NCBI GenBank assembly: GCA_016720565.1
Contig: JADKKJ010000011.1
Span: 992,001 to 1,056,000 of the forward strand
DNA from: Chitinophagaceae bacterium
GTDB lineage: Bacteria; Bacteroidota; Bacteroidia; Chitinophagales; Chitinophagaceae
Direction: 5' to 3'
DNA: 64,000 bases
The position numbers and the translations under genes are program-made. Under the pieces are notes generated by a model that had not been told where the DNA came from, did no database searches, and saw nothing but the letters and a program-made list of their open reading frames with translations. The stretch's first letter is position 1. Each line of letters starts with the position of its first letter. Below, one piece after another: positions 55,088-62,343 of this stretch.

Positions 55088-55864
55088 TTATTTTCCTTTG
55101 AAATGAGCGGCTCTTTTTTCCAGGAAGGCGGAAATGCCTTCGGCATAATCTTCGGTCAGGGCTGCTTTCTGCTGAAATTCATCTTCCAGCGCCAGTTGTT
55201 CTTCCCAATTATTATGAAATGAATGGTTGAACGCGTGCTTGGTATAGGCCAGTCCTTTTGTAGGCAAATGGGATAAATGCTCCGCGACCTTTTTGGCTTC
55301 CTCCTCAAATTTCTCTGCTTCAAAAACTTTATAGACCATACCCATTCTCTCCGCATCATGGGCAGTTACTTTATCACCCATCATTGCCAGTGCCGAGGCT
55401 TTCTGCCAGCCTACCAGCCGGGGAAGGGTGAATGTTCCCCCGCTGTCGGGTATCAATCCGATCTTACTGAATGCCTGTATAAAAGAAGCCGCATCTGAAG
55501 CCACCACTACATCGCAGCATAGCGCAATATTGGCACCGGCGCCGGCCGCCACTCCATTTACTGCTGCTACCACGGGCTTTGGTAGATTTCGTATCCTTTT
55601 TACAATAGGGTTATAATGTTCCGATAAGATCTGTTTGATCCCGATCTTTTCTTCCCCTACCAGCTCGCTGATATCCTGTCCGGCAGAAAATGCTTTTCCG
55701 GCACCGGTAATGTATACGCAGCGTATCTCGTGAAGCGAGGCGCATTCATCCAGTTTCTGCTGTAACAGCAGAGCCATTTCACGGTTGAAGGAATTGAATT
55801 TCTCCGGCCTGTTCAGGGTGATATAGGCGATGGAGTCTTTTATTTCGAAAAGTATTGAGGGCAT
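55088..55864 (-). CDS. paaG: 1,2-epoxyphenylacetyl-CoA isomerase
   Basis: 258 residues, crotonase fold. GAGKAFSAGQDI and GVAAGAGANIALCCD form the oxyanion hole, and Asp140 in IGLIPDSGGT is the catalytic residue at the place of Asp136 in E. coli PaaG. It converts the ring 1,2-epoxide to the oxepin, the substrate of PaaZ. It lies between paaD and paaI; the gap to paaD (81 bp) holds a heptad repeat. Confidence 0.93.
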   Translation of the reverse strand: MPSILFEIKDSIAYITLNRPEKFNSFNREMALLLQQKLDECASLHEIRCVYITGAGKAFSAGQDISELVGEEKIGIKQILSEHYNPIVKRIRNLPKPVVAAVNGVAAGAGANIALCCDVVVASDAASFIQAFSKIGLIPDSGGTFTLPRLVGWQKASALAMMGDKVTAHDAERMGMVYKVFEAEKFEEEAKKVAEHLSHLPTKGLAYTKHAFNHSFHNNWEEQLALEDEFQQKAALTEDYAEGISAFLEKRAAHFKGK

Positions 55865-55913
55865 CTGAAAACTATTTAATTATATGAAACATCTCGTCAA
55901 TTACATCTCAGGC

Positions 55914-55941
55914 TAGCAGCTAGCGGCTCACAGCTCATGGC
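55914..55941. repeat. TAGCAGC heptad words between paaD and paaG
   Basis: TAGCAGC, TAGCGGC, TCACAGC, TCATGGC in 7-bp register. Its first word equals the first word of the arrays at 5910 and 57226. Confidence 0.75.
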
Positions 55942-55945
55942 TTCC

Positions 55946-56446
55946 CTAATGGCATTTAAAATGATCAAACGGCTCCTTACAATCATCACACTGGTAAAGC
56001 GCCTTACAGGCCGTTGATCCGAATTCACTTACTCTATGCGTATGCCATGAATCACAATGAGGGCACTGCACGGCTTCCGCCTCGGCAAATAATTTTTCAT
56101 CGCAGCCCTGTTGTCTTGGATTAGGCGGAGCGATGCCATATGCTTTTAATTTTTTCTTTCCTTCCTCGGTCATCCACTCTGTTGTCCAGGCAGGAGAAAG
56201 GACCATGGTCACTTTGTTTTTTGGAAATCCATAACTGCTGAGATGCATGCGGATCTGCATGCTGATCATATCCATAGCAGGGCAGCCTGTATAAGTGGGC
56301 GTGATCACGACCTCTACCTCATCATCATGCAGGATCAGATCCCTAACGATACCCATATCCATGATGCTCAGCACGGGTATCTCGGGATCAACTATCTCCC
56401 GGAGGTATTCATAAATTTTTTCCTTATCGGCTTTTGTGTTTACCAT
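55946..56446 (-). CDS. paaD: 1,2-phenylacetyl-CoA epoxidase subunit PaaD
   Basis: 166 residues. N-terminal DUF59/MIP18-like part (EIVDPEIPVLSIMDMGIV, TYTGCPAMDMI), then a C-terminal zinc-ribbon with CPHCDSWHTH and CDDCKEPFDHFKCH. PaaD is thought to help mature the Fe-S or di-iron sites of the epoxidase. Its start overlaps the paaC end by 7 bp. Confidence 0.95.
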   Translation of the reverse strand: MVNTKADKEKIYEYLREIVDPEIPVLSIMDMGIVRDLILHDDEVEVVITPTYTGCPAMDMISMQIRMHLSSYGFPKNKVTMVLSPAWTTEWMTEEGKKKLKAYGIAPPNPRQQGCDEKLFAEAEAVQCPHCDSWHTHRVSEFGSTACKALYQCDDCKEPFDHFKCH

Positions 56447-57189
56447 TTTGCGCCCGGGTAAGCCCTTTGCATGTATTGCAATTCAGTAAGTATGAATCCA
56501 AGCTGTTCGGTATGTATTCCCTGCTTGCCACCGGTCTGCACAAAAACATTTCTTGGCATGGGTAGCGTGGCTTCCGCAAAAATGGCTTCGGTCTTTAGCT
56601 GCCATTCCTGTTTTATTTTTTCAAGATCAGCCGCAATTCCTTCCTGCTGTAAGTCTTTTTCATAATCTGCCGCTTCGAATAATTCACCGGTATAGGCCCA
56701 GAGTTCTTCAATGGCCTTAAGCATTCTGCGGTGACTCTCTTCAGTACCATCTCCCAACCTTATTACCCATTCGCTGCTCCAGCGAAGATGGTAGGCTACT
56801 TCCTTGATCGATTTTTCAACAATGGCTGCCAGCTGCGGATCTTTACTGTTCAGCAATTCCTGGTATAAAGCGTACTGGTACTGGCTGAAACAATATTGCC
56901 GAAGAATGGTCTGGGCCCAATCGCCATTCGGTTGTTCAACGAGCAGGCAGTTTCTAAATTCCCTTTCCTTACGCAGGTAGGCAAGACTATCCTCTGTTGC
57001 TTCGCCTCCAATCAGGGTGGCTGCATAGCTATATAAATTCCTTGCCTGCCCAAGCAGGTCCAGTGAAATATTGGTGATAGCTATATCCTGTTCCAGTACC
57101 GGTCCATGTCCGCACCACTCGCTGTTTCTTTGGGAGAGGATGAGCGTATTGTCGGCGAGGTGGAGGAGGTATTTTATTAGAGGGGTCAT
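56440..57189 (-). CDS. paaC: 1,2-phenylacetyl-CoA epoxidase subunit PaaC
   Basis: 249 residues, ferritin-like helical subunit that forms the structural partner of PaaA. NSEWCGHGPVLEQDIAI near the N-terminus, EVAYHLRWSSEWVIRLGDGTEES in the middle and the long C-terminal helix are typical. It lies 70 bp after paaB; the gap holds a heptad repeat. Confidence 0.95.
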   Translation of the reverse strand: MTPLIKYLLHLADNTLILSQRNSEWCGHGPVLEQDIAITNISLDLLGQARNLYSYAATLIGGEATEDSLAYLRKEREFRNCLLVEQPNGDWAQTILRQYCFSQYQYALYQELLNSKDPQLAAIVEKSIKEVAYHLRWSSEWVIRLGDGTEESHRRMLKAIEELWAYTGELFEAADYEKDLQQEGIAADLEKIKQEWQLKTEAIFAEATLPMPRNVFVQTGGKQGIHTEQLGFILTELQYMQRAYPGAKW

Positions 57190-57225
57190 GCTTAGTATAT
57201 AAAATTTACACTATTGAGAGGCTGC

Positions 57226-57253
57226 TAGCAGCTAGCCACTAGCAGCTAGATGC
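57226..57253. repeat. TAGCAGC heptad words between paaB and paaC
   Basis: TAGCAGC, TAGCCAC, TAGCAGC, TAGATGC in 7-bp register; its first two words are the same and in the same order as at 5910. Confidence 0.85.
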
Positions 57254-57258
57254 TCTTC

Positions 57259-57618
57259 CTACATATGGTTCACCTCATCCGGCAATTCATAAAAAGTTGG
57301 GTGCCTGTATATTTTCGATTCCGCGGGCTCGTATAATTCGCCTGCTTCTTCCGGATTGGAGGCGGTGATATATTTACTTTCCACTACCCATATGCTTACT
57401 CCTTCCATTCTTCTTGTATATACATCACGGGCGTTTTCGATGGCCATCTTCGCATCAGCGGCATGCAGGCTTCCGGCATGTTTATGATCCAGTCCCTGCT
57501 TACTTCGAATGAATACTTCCCATAAAGGCCAGTCTGTTTTGGTCTCTTTAGATATAATAGCTGCGCCGGATTTATCTTCGGGGATATCGCCGTATCGGAA
57601 TATGCGTGGGAGTGTCAT
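57259..57618 (-). CDS. paaB: 1,2-phenylacetyl-CoA epoxidase subunit PaaB
   Basis: 119 residues. The core WPLWEVFIRSKQGLDHKHAG and LHAADAKMAIENARDVYTRR is diagnostic, as is the C-terminal KIYRHPTFYELP. About 29 residues precede the usual start, in line with an ATG at 57618 and no nearer Met. Separated from paaA by a 143-bp repeat-filled gap. Confidence 0.94.
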   Translation of the reverse strand: MTLPRIFRYGDIPEDKSGAAIISKETKTDWPLWEVFIRSKQGLDHKHAGSLHAADAKMAIENARDVYTRRMEGVSIWVVESKYITASNPEEAGELYEPAESKIYRHPTFYELPDEVNHM

Positions 57619-57662
57619 GTTAGTGGATGTTATTGGTAGTTAACAATGTTTTGTATTAATTA

Positions 57663-57800
57663 GTTGAGCGGTTGAGAGGTTGAGTGGTTGAGTGAAGACT
57701 CAAATTATTTGGTTGGTAGCTCAACTTCTCAACAGCTCAACCGCTCAACTTATTTTGCAGCTCAACCAGCCGCAGGCCTCAACAGCTCAACTTTTCTCAA
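57663..57800. repeat. GTTGAGNN octad-word repeat between paaA and paaB
   Basis: Left arm: GTTGAGCG, GTTGAGAG, GTTGAGTG, GTTGAGTG (57663-57694). Right arm: CTCAACTT, CTCAACAG, CTCAACCG, CTCAACTT (57720-57751) and more CTCAAC words to ~57800. The arms can pair. The right arm enters the 3' end of paaA and provides its TGA stop. Confidence 0.88.
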
Positions 57801-58718
57801 CCTTTTTTTTGCATAAACACCCGCCGCTTCCCTCACCCATTCTCCTTCATCCCAGGCTTTCTTCCTTGCTTCCAGCCTTAGCTTATTGCATTTGCCATTT
57901 CCCTTTACCACGGCCCAGAACTCATCCCAGTTGATGGCGCCGAAATCATAGTGTTTTCTTTCGGCATTCCATTTCAGGTCGGGATCGGGGAGGGTCATGC
58001 CTAAAACCTTTATCTGCTCGGCTATCATATCTACGAATTGCTGACGCAGTTCATCATTGCTTTTTCTTTTGATCTTCCATTTCATGCTCTGGTCGCTGTT
58101 GCTGCTTTCACTGTCCCGCGGACCAAACATCATCAGCGAGGGCCACCACCAGCGGTTGATGGCATCCTGGCACATGGCCTTCTGTTCATCAGTACCTCTT
58201 GAAAGCATGAGCAGTGCTTCAAATCCCTGGCGCTGGTGAAAACTTTCTTCCTTGCATATACGCACCATGGCGCGGGCATAAGGACCATAAGAAGTTCTGG
58301 TAAGCATTACCTGGTTCATGATGGCTGCTCCATCAACCAGCCATCCCACAGCCCCGATATCGGCCCAGGTCAGCGTGGGATAATTAAAAATGGAAGAATA
58401 TTTTGCTTTGCCGCTATGCAGGTCGTTAATAGTTTCCTCGCGGGAAATTCCCAATGTTTCGCAGGCGGAATAAAGATAAAGTCCATGCCCCGCCTCATCC
58501 TGCACCTTGGCAAGAAGGATAGCCTTTCTTTTAAGGGATGGCGCGCGACTGATCCAGTTACCTTCGGGCAGCATGCCAACGATCTCACTATGCGCATGCT
58601 GACTGATCTGCCGGATATTGGTCTTTCGGTAGGCCTCAGGCATCCAGTCTTTTGGCTCGATCTTGATCTCATTATCGATCTTATCCTGGAATATTTTTTC
58701 GAGATCCTGTATGGACAT
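57762..58718 (-). CDS. paaA: 1,2-phenylacetyl-CoA epoxidase catalytic subunit PaaA
   Basis: 318 residues, di-iron ferritin-like oxygenase that epoxidises phenylacetyl-CoA. Ligand motifs: [14 protein letters not shown] (ExxH) and [15 protein letters not shown] (ExxH). The C-terminus differs from typical PaaA: after [12 protein letters not shown] come [13 protein letters not shown], encoded by the GTTGAG repeat, with the TGA stop taken from a word. A -7 element lies 21 bp upstream. Confidence 0.96.
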   Translation of the reverse strand: MSIQDLEKIFQDKIDNEIKIEPKDWMPEAYRKTNIRQISQHAHSEIVGMLPEGNWISRAPSLKRKAILLAKVQDEAGHGLYLYSACETLGISREETINDLHSGKAKYSSIFNYPTLTWADIGAVGWLVDGAAIMNQVMLTRTSYGPYARAMVRICKEESFHQRQGFEALLMLSRGTDEQKAMCQDAINRWWWPSLMMFGPRDSESSNSDQSMKWKIKRKSNDELRQQFVDMIAEQIKVLGMTLPDPDLKWNAERKHYDFGAINWDEFWAVVKGNGKCNKLRLEARKKAWDEGEWVREAAGVYAKKRLRKVELLRPAAG

Positions 58719-58739
58719 TTTTGAAAGATTTTATTGGAA

Positions 58740-58747
58740 CAAAATTA
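58740..58747 (-). promoter_or_regulatory. TAnnTTTG promoter element for paaA
   Basis: TAATTTTG on the minus strand, 21 bases before the paaA ATG. It suggests paaABCD is transcribed separately from tetR-paaE. Confidence 0.5.
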
Positions 58748-58795
58748 CTGAAAAGCTAACACTTGTTTGGACAGGTTCAGGTATTTATGATTAGA

Positions 58796-58862
58796 GATGA
58801 GCGATCAGCGATCAGAGATGAGGAGGTTAGCATCTAATCTCTGATCACTCATCCCTAATCGT
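58796..58862. repeat. GATCAGN heptad-word repeat between paaE and paaA
   Basis: Left arm GATGAGC, GATCAGC, GATCAGA, GATGAGG (58796-58823). Right arm TAATCTC, TGATCAC, TCATCCC, TAATCGT (58835-58862). Strict 7-bp register and opposed arms. The same TGATCAC/TAATCCC words recur at 60579. Confidence 0.88.
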
Positions 58863-58864
58863 TG

Positions 58865-59947
58865 TTACTTCGCATCAAAATCCACAATAACCCTCTCCGT
58901 CTTCGGATGAGACTGGCAGGTAAGTATATACCCTTTCTCCACTTCTTCATCTTCCAAACCCCAGTGCACATCCATGGCCACTTCGCCTTCTACTAATTTG
59001 GCCTTGCAGGTGCAGCACATACCGCCTTTGCAGGCATAGGGCAGGTCGGCGCCCTGCTGGAGCGCGGCATCCAGCAGACTGGTATCACTGTTCAAGGGAA
59101 GATCGAATTCAAAACTGCGGCCATCCAGTTTAACTGTAATATGACTATTTGCTCCGCTTGTTTTATTATTTCCCATTTCAGGCTTTAATTTTTTAAACGC
59201 TTCGCCGGGAGCGGTGAACAATTCAAAATGGATCTTCTTTTTATCTGTGTCGTTCTCTTCCAGGAATTCTTTTACGGAAAAGATCATTTCTTCGGGGCCG
59301 CAAATAAAGAACTCATCCATGCTCGAAAAGTTCAATGCGTTGTTCAGTTCTTTTAATTTATGAGTATCGATCCTCCCATAATTGATACTGGAGTCTGTTC
59401 TTTCCCTGGATAATATATGTACCAGGTTAAAGCGATCCATGTACTTATTTTTCAGGGCTTCCAGTTCCTCAAAGAATAGGATGGAAGGCCGGCTGCGGTT
59501 TCCATAGACCAGGGTGAATTCCGAATGGGGTTCCAGGGCCAGCGTGGTTTTAATAATGGAAAGAACAGGTGTAATGCCGCTACCGGCCGCAAAGGCCATA
59601 TACTGTTTCTGGTTTTTGGGATCCAGTTCGCAGTTGAATTTTCCAACCGGGCTCATCACCTCCAGGATATCGCCTTTTTTTAATTGTTCATTGGCATAGC
59701 TGGAAAAAGCGCCGTTCTCCACTTTTTTAATGGCCACTCTCCATTCCTTATCCAGGGGAGAGGAGCAGAGGGAATAGGTTCTTCTAACCTCTTCGCCGTT
59801 TAATTTGGCACGAACAGTAAGGCTTTGCCCCTGTTTGAATTGAAAATCTTTTTGTTTTTCAGCCGGAACTTCAAATGAAACAGAAACGCAATCATTGGTT
59901 TCTTTCCGGACCTCTTTGATCCTGAGCTGGTGGAAATGAATCGACAT
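58865..59947 (-). CDS. paaE: 1,2-phenylacetyl-CoA epoxidase reductase subunit PaaE
   Basis: 360 residues. FAD-binding ferredoxin-NADP reductase domain (RRTYSLCSSP, AAGSGITPVLSI) followed by a C-terminal 2Fe-2S ferredoxin with CKGGMCCTCKAKL and LTCQSHP. It passes electrons from NADPH to PaaA. It begins 1 bp after tetR, so both are in one operon, while the other epoxidase genes have their own promoter. Confidence 0.95.
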   Translation of the reverse strand: MSIHFHQLRIKEVRKETNDCVSVSFEVPAEKQKDFQFKQGQSLTVRAKLNGEEVRRTYSLCSSPLDKEWRVAIKKVENGAFSSYANEQLKKGDILEVMSPVGKFNCELDPKNQKQYMAFAAGSGITPVLSIIKTTLALEPHSEFTLVYGNRSRPSILFFEELEALKNKYMDRFNLVHILSRERTDSSINYGRIDTHKLKELNNALNFSSMDEFFICGPEEMIFSVKEFLEENDTDKKKIHFELFTAPGEAFKKLKPEMGNNKTSGANSHITVKLDGRSFEFDLPLNSDTSLLDAALQQGADLPYACKGGMCCTCKAKLVEGEVAMDVHWGLEDEEVEKGYILTCQSHPKTERVIVDFDAK

Positions 59948-59948
59948 A

Positions 59949-60539
59949 TCAGTTCTTTTTTAAACCTCCTATCAGGTGTTGTACCAGGTTGTCTTCAATT
60001 ACCTGGGCGGGAATTTTTTTGGAGCTGCGATGCCAGAATTCAATGCCTCTTACAGAGGAAAGAATCGTAAGCATGGCCACATAAGGAAGTACGGGTTTCA
60101 GTTGTTTGGAACGTACCCCATTTTCAATGATGGCTTCCATTTTCTGCACATAGCTGCGCCTTTGATTGGCGAACGTGGAGAGATAAGGATCGCTGAGGTG
60201 TATCCACTCATTGATCATCACATGGTAGTCATCAAACCGGTTCACCATCATATTCACATGAAAACGGATCAGGGATTCAATTTTCCGGATACTGTCCTTG
60301 CCATCAATTTCTATAGTATCCAGGTGAAGGTTGCAATCATTGGCCGTCCGGAAAATGATCTCCTGGAGTATCTCCGATTTCGACTGTATATGGTTGTAAA
60401 GACTGGCAGCTTCAATGCCAATGGATTCTGCCAGGTCGCGCATAGAAGTCGCGGTAAAACCCTTTTCCCGAAACATCCGTGATGCCTGTTCAAGGATAAG
60501 GTCTTTTTTTCCTGCTTTTTTTCTGACTGTTTTGGCCAT
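59949..60539 (-). CDS. TetR/AcrR family regulator, probable phenylacetate regulator
   Basis: 196 residues. N-terminal helix-turn-helix KGFTATSMRDLAESIGIEAASLYNHI; the ligand domain is unassigned. Position directly before paaE and next to paaA suggests it controls the paa genes, like the TetR-type PaaR of other bacteria, but this is inferred from context only. Its ATG follows a -7 element by 4 bp. Confidence 0.82.
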   Translation of the reverse strand: MAKTVRKKAGKKDLILEQASRMFREKGFTATSMRDLAESIGIEAASLYNHIQSKSEILQEIIFRTANDCNLHLDTIEIDGKDSIRKIESLIRFHVNMMVNRFDDYHVMINEWIHLSDPYLSTFANQRRSYVQKMEAIIENGVRSKQLKPVLPYVAMLTILSSVRGIEFWHRSSKKIPAQVIEDNLVQHLIGGLKKN

Positions 60540-60543
60540 TGGG

Positions 60544-60551
60544 CAAAGATA
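60544..60551 (-). promoter_or_regulatory. TAnnTTTG promoter element exactly 4 bases before the tetR ATG
   Basis: TATCTTTG followed by CCCA and ATG on the minus strand. Same geometry as rlmD, rhomboid and cysS. Confidence 0.5.
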
Positions 60552-60557
60552 GAGTAA

Positions 60558-60606
60558 GAGTTTAGAGTTTAGGTAAGCTGATCCCTAATCCCTGATCACT
60601 AATCTT
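60558..60606. repeat. Heptad-word repeat between tetR and the PfkB kinase gene
   Basis: GAGTTTA, GAGTTTA, GGTAAGC, TGATCCC, TAATCCC, TGATCAC, TAATCTT: seven words in 7-bp register in a divergent promoter region. Confidence 0.8.
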
Positions 60607-60623
60607 TATTACCTTCTAATCAC

Positions 60624-60631
60624 TACATTTG
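60624..60631 (+). promoter_or_regulatory. TAnnTTTG promoter element for the PfkB kinase gene
   Basis: TACATTTG, exact match, 18 bases before ATG 60650; just downstream of the heptad words. Confidence 0.55.
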
Positions 60632-60649
60632 TCGCCTTAAAACACACGC

Positions 60650-61573
60650 ATGTCACTCATTACAGTCGGCACTATGGCCTTTGACGCGATCGAAACTCCT
60701 TTCGGTAAAACGGATAAGATCGTAGGTGGTTCGGCAACCTATGTAGCTTATGCTGCCAGCAATTTCGTAAAACCTGTGCAGCAGATCAGCATTATTGGAT
60801 ATGATTTTCCTCAGGAGGAGCTGGCAGATATGAAAAGCCGCGGGGTGGAAATGGATGGAGTAGTGGTGATCCCTGACAAAAAATCATTTTTCTGGAGTGG
60901 CCGTTATCATGAGGACATGAACAGCCGTGACACCCTGATCACCGACCTGAATGTACTGGCTGATTTCGATCCAAAGGTACCTAACAGCTACCAGGGCGCT
61001 GAATTCCTGATGCTGGGTAACCTGGTACCTGCCGTTCAAATGAGTGTAATTAAGCAATTAAAGCAGCGGCCCAAGCTGATCGTAATGGATACCATGAATT
61101 TCTGGATGGAATCAGCTCTGGATGACCTGAAAGATGTGCTGAAGCAGGTGGATATGCTGATGGTAAATGATGCGGAAGCCCGGCAGCTTACGGGGCAATT
61201 CTCCCTGGTAAAAGCAGCCCGCCAGATCATGACCATGGGACCAAAATACCTGATCATTAAAAAAGGAGAGCATGGCGCCCTGCTTTTCCATGGCGATGAC
61301 GTATTCTATGCGCCGGCTCTTCCATTGGAAGATGTGTTCGATCCAACAGGTGCCGGCGATACTTTCGCGGGTGGTTTTATGGGACATCTTGCAAAATCGG
61401 GCGATATCTCTTTTGAAAATATGAAGCGGGGTATCATTGTAGGTTCGGCCATGGCCAGTTTTTGCGTGGAGAAATTCGGTCCTACGAGATTGAAAGAAGT
61501 GACCCGTAGCGAGATCGATGCGAGGATACAGCAGTTTAAGGATCTGGTGAGTTTTGAGATTGAATTACTTTAA
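60650..61573 (+). CDS. PfkB family sugar kinase
   Basis: 307 residues of the ribokinase fold. Gly-rich GGSATYVAYAASNF near residue 27 and the catalytic signature DPTGAGDTFAGGFMGH with the base Asp. Substrate (sugar, nucleoside or other) cannot be assigned. It is a single gene, divergent from tetR, ending in a heptad-word repeat that separates it from higA. Confidence 0.9.
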   Translation: MSLITVGTMAFDAIETPFGKTDKIVGGSATYVAYAASNFVKPVQQISIIGYDFPQEELADMKSRGVEMDGVVVIPDKKSFFWSGRYHEDMNSRDTLITDLNVLADFDPKVPNSYQGAEFLMLGNLVPAVQMSVIKQLKQRPKLIVMDTMNFWMESALDDLKDVLKQVDMLMVNDAEARQLTGQFSLVKAARQIMTMGPKYLIIKKGEHGALLFHGDDVFYAPALPLEDVFDPTGAGDTFAGGFMGHLAKSGDISFENMKRGIIVGSAMASFCVEKFGPTRLKEVTRSEIDARIQQFKDLVSFEIELL

Positions 61574-61580
61574 AATACAT

Positions 61581-61689
61581 GCTGCAGGCTTTAGGCTGCA
61601 TGCTTCAGGCCAGCCCATCATAAATTTTAAAAGTGAATTTCTAAGGTAATCGCATCATGCCTGCAGCCAGGAGCCTGTAGCTTGCAGCG
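61581..61689. repeat. GCTGCAG heptad-word repeat with opposed arms
   Basis: Left arm GCTGCAG, GCTTTAG, GCTGCAT, GCTTCAG, GCCAGCC (61581-61615). Right arm CCTGCAG, CCAGGAG, CCTGTAG, CTTGCAG (61660-61687). A 45-bp AT-rich middle separates the arms. It lies between convergent genes. Confidence 0.88.
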
Positions 61690-61694
61690 TTTTC

Positions 61695-61994
61695 TCAAGC
61701 CGCCTTCGCCTTATACGATTTTATAGACTTCAGAGAATCAGCTTTTAAATTTAGCTGCTCTTCAATATCATAATCATCCTGCAGGCCTAACCAGAATTTA
61801 GCCGAATTACCAAAATACTTACTAAGGCGCAATGCAGTATCTGCCGTGATCCTTCTGTTCCCTTTCAGAATTTCAGAGATCCTTGTCTGCGGGATCTCAA
61901 TATCCTTTGATAGTTTATACGCTGAAATATTCAAAGGGATCAGGAACTCTTCCATTAATATCTCCCCGGGATGTATGTTTCTAAGTCTGGCCAT
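61695..61994 (-). CDS. higA: HigA-family antitoxin
   Basis: 99 residues. HPGEILMEEFLIPLNISAYKLSKDIEIP is the signature start of the HigA/VapI XRE family; the HTH recognition helix follows (QTRISEILKGNRRI), with FWLGLQDDYDIE at the end. It neutralises HigB and binds its own promoter. It is second in the operon, 11 bp after higB. Confidence 0.93.
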   Translation of the reverse strand: MARLRNIHPGEILMEEFLIPLNISAYKLSKDIEIPQTRISEILKGNRRITADTALRLSKYFGNSAKFWLGLQDDYDIEEQLNLKADSLKSIKSYKAKAA

Positions 61995-62005
61995 CTGAAT
62001 AGTAT

Positions 62006-62287
62006 TTAATGATAATCTATTATTTCAACCACTGAAGCATTTCCTGAATTCCATTTAAATATGATCCTCCATTGGTCATTGATACGTATACTATAAAAGC
62101 CAATCAATTTCCCCGCCAGTTTCTCTAAGCGGTTGGCCGGAGGGATTTTCAGGTCCGCCAGGCTAATGGAGTTATTCAGCATCCTCAACTTTCTTCTTCC
62201 AATGGCTTGAATTTCAGTTGGAAGAGACTTAACCCTAAAACCCAGCCAAATTCTTTCTGTTTCACTATTTCCAAAGGAAAGGATCAT
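62006..62287 (-). CDS. higB: HigB-family RelE-type toxin
   Basis: 93 residues, RelE/HigB fold: LGFRVKSLPTEIQAIGRRKLRML, LADLKIPPANRLEKLAG and the C-terminal YSIRINDQWRIIFKW. It should be a ribosome-dependent mRNA endonuclease. Toxin-first gene order is typical of higBA. Its promoter contains a palindromic operator. Confidence 0.93.
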   Translation of the reverse strand: MILSFGNSETERIWLGFRVKSLPTEIQAIGRRKLRMLNNSISLADLKIPPANRLEKLAGKLIGFYSIRINDQWRIIFKWNSGNASVVEIIDYH

Positions 62288-62289
62288 AG

Positions 62290-62319
62290 TAACGTGTCAC
62301 GTTAGTAACGTCAAAAATA
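62290..62319 (-). promoter_or_regulatory. higBA promoter and palindromic operator
   Basis: Palindrome TAACGTG-T-CACGTTA (62290-62304) with a third half-site TAACGT at 62306-62311, next to the -7 element TATTTTTG (minus, 62312-62319). The predicted transcript start falls between the element and the palindrome, so HigA binding would block transcription. Confidence 0.75.
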
Positions 62320-62343
62320 AGTATTTGTTTTAAAAACCCAGGC

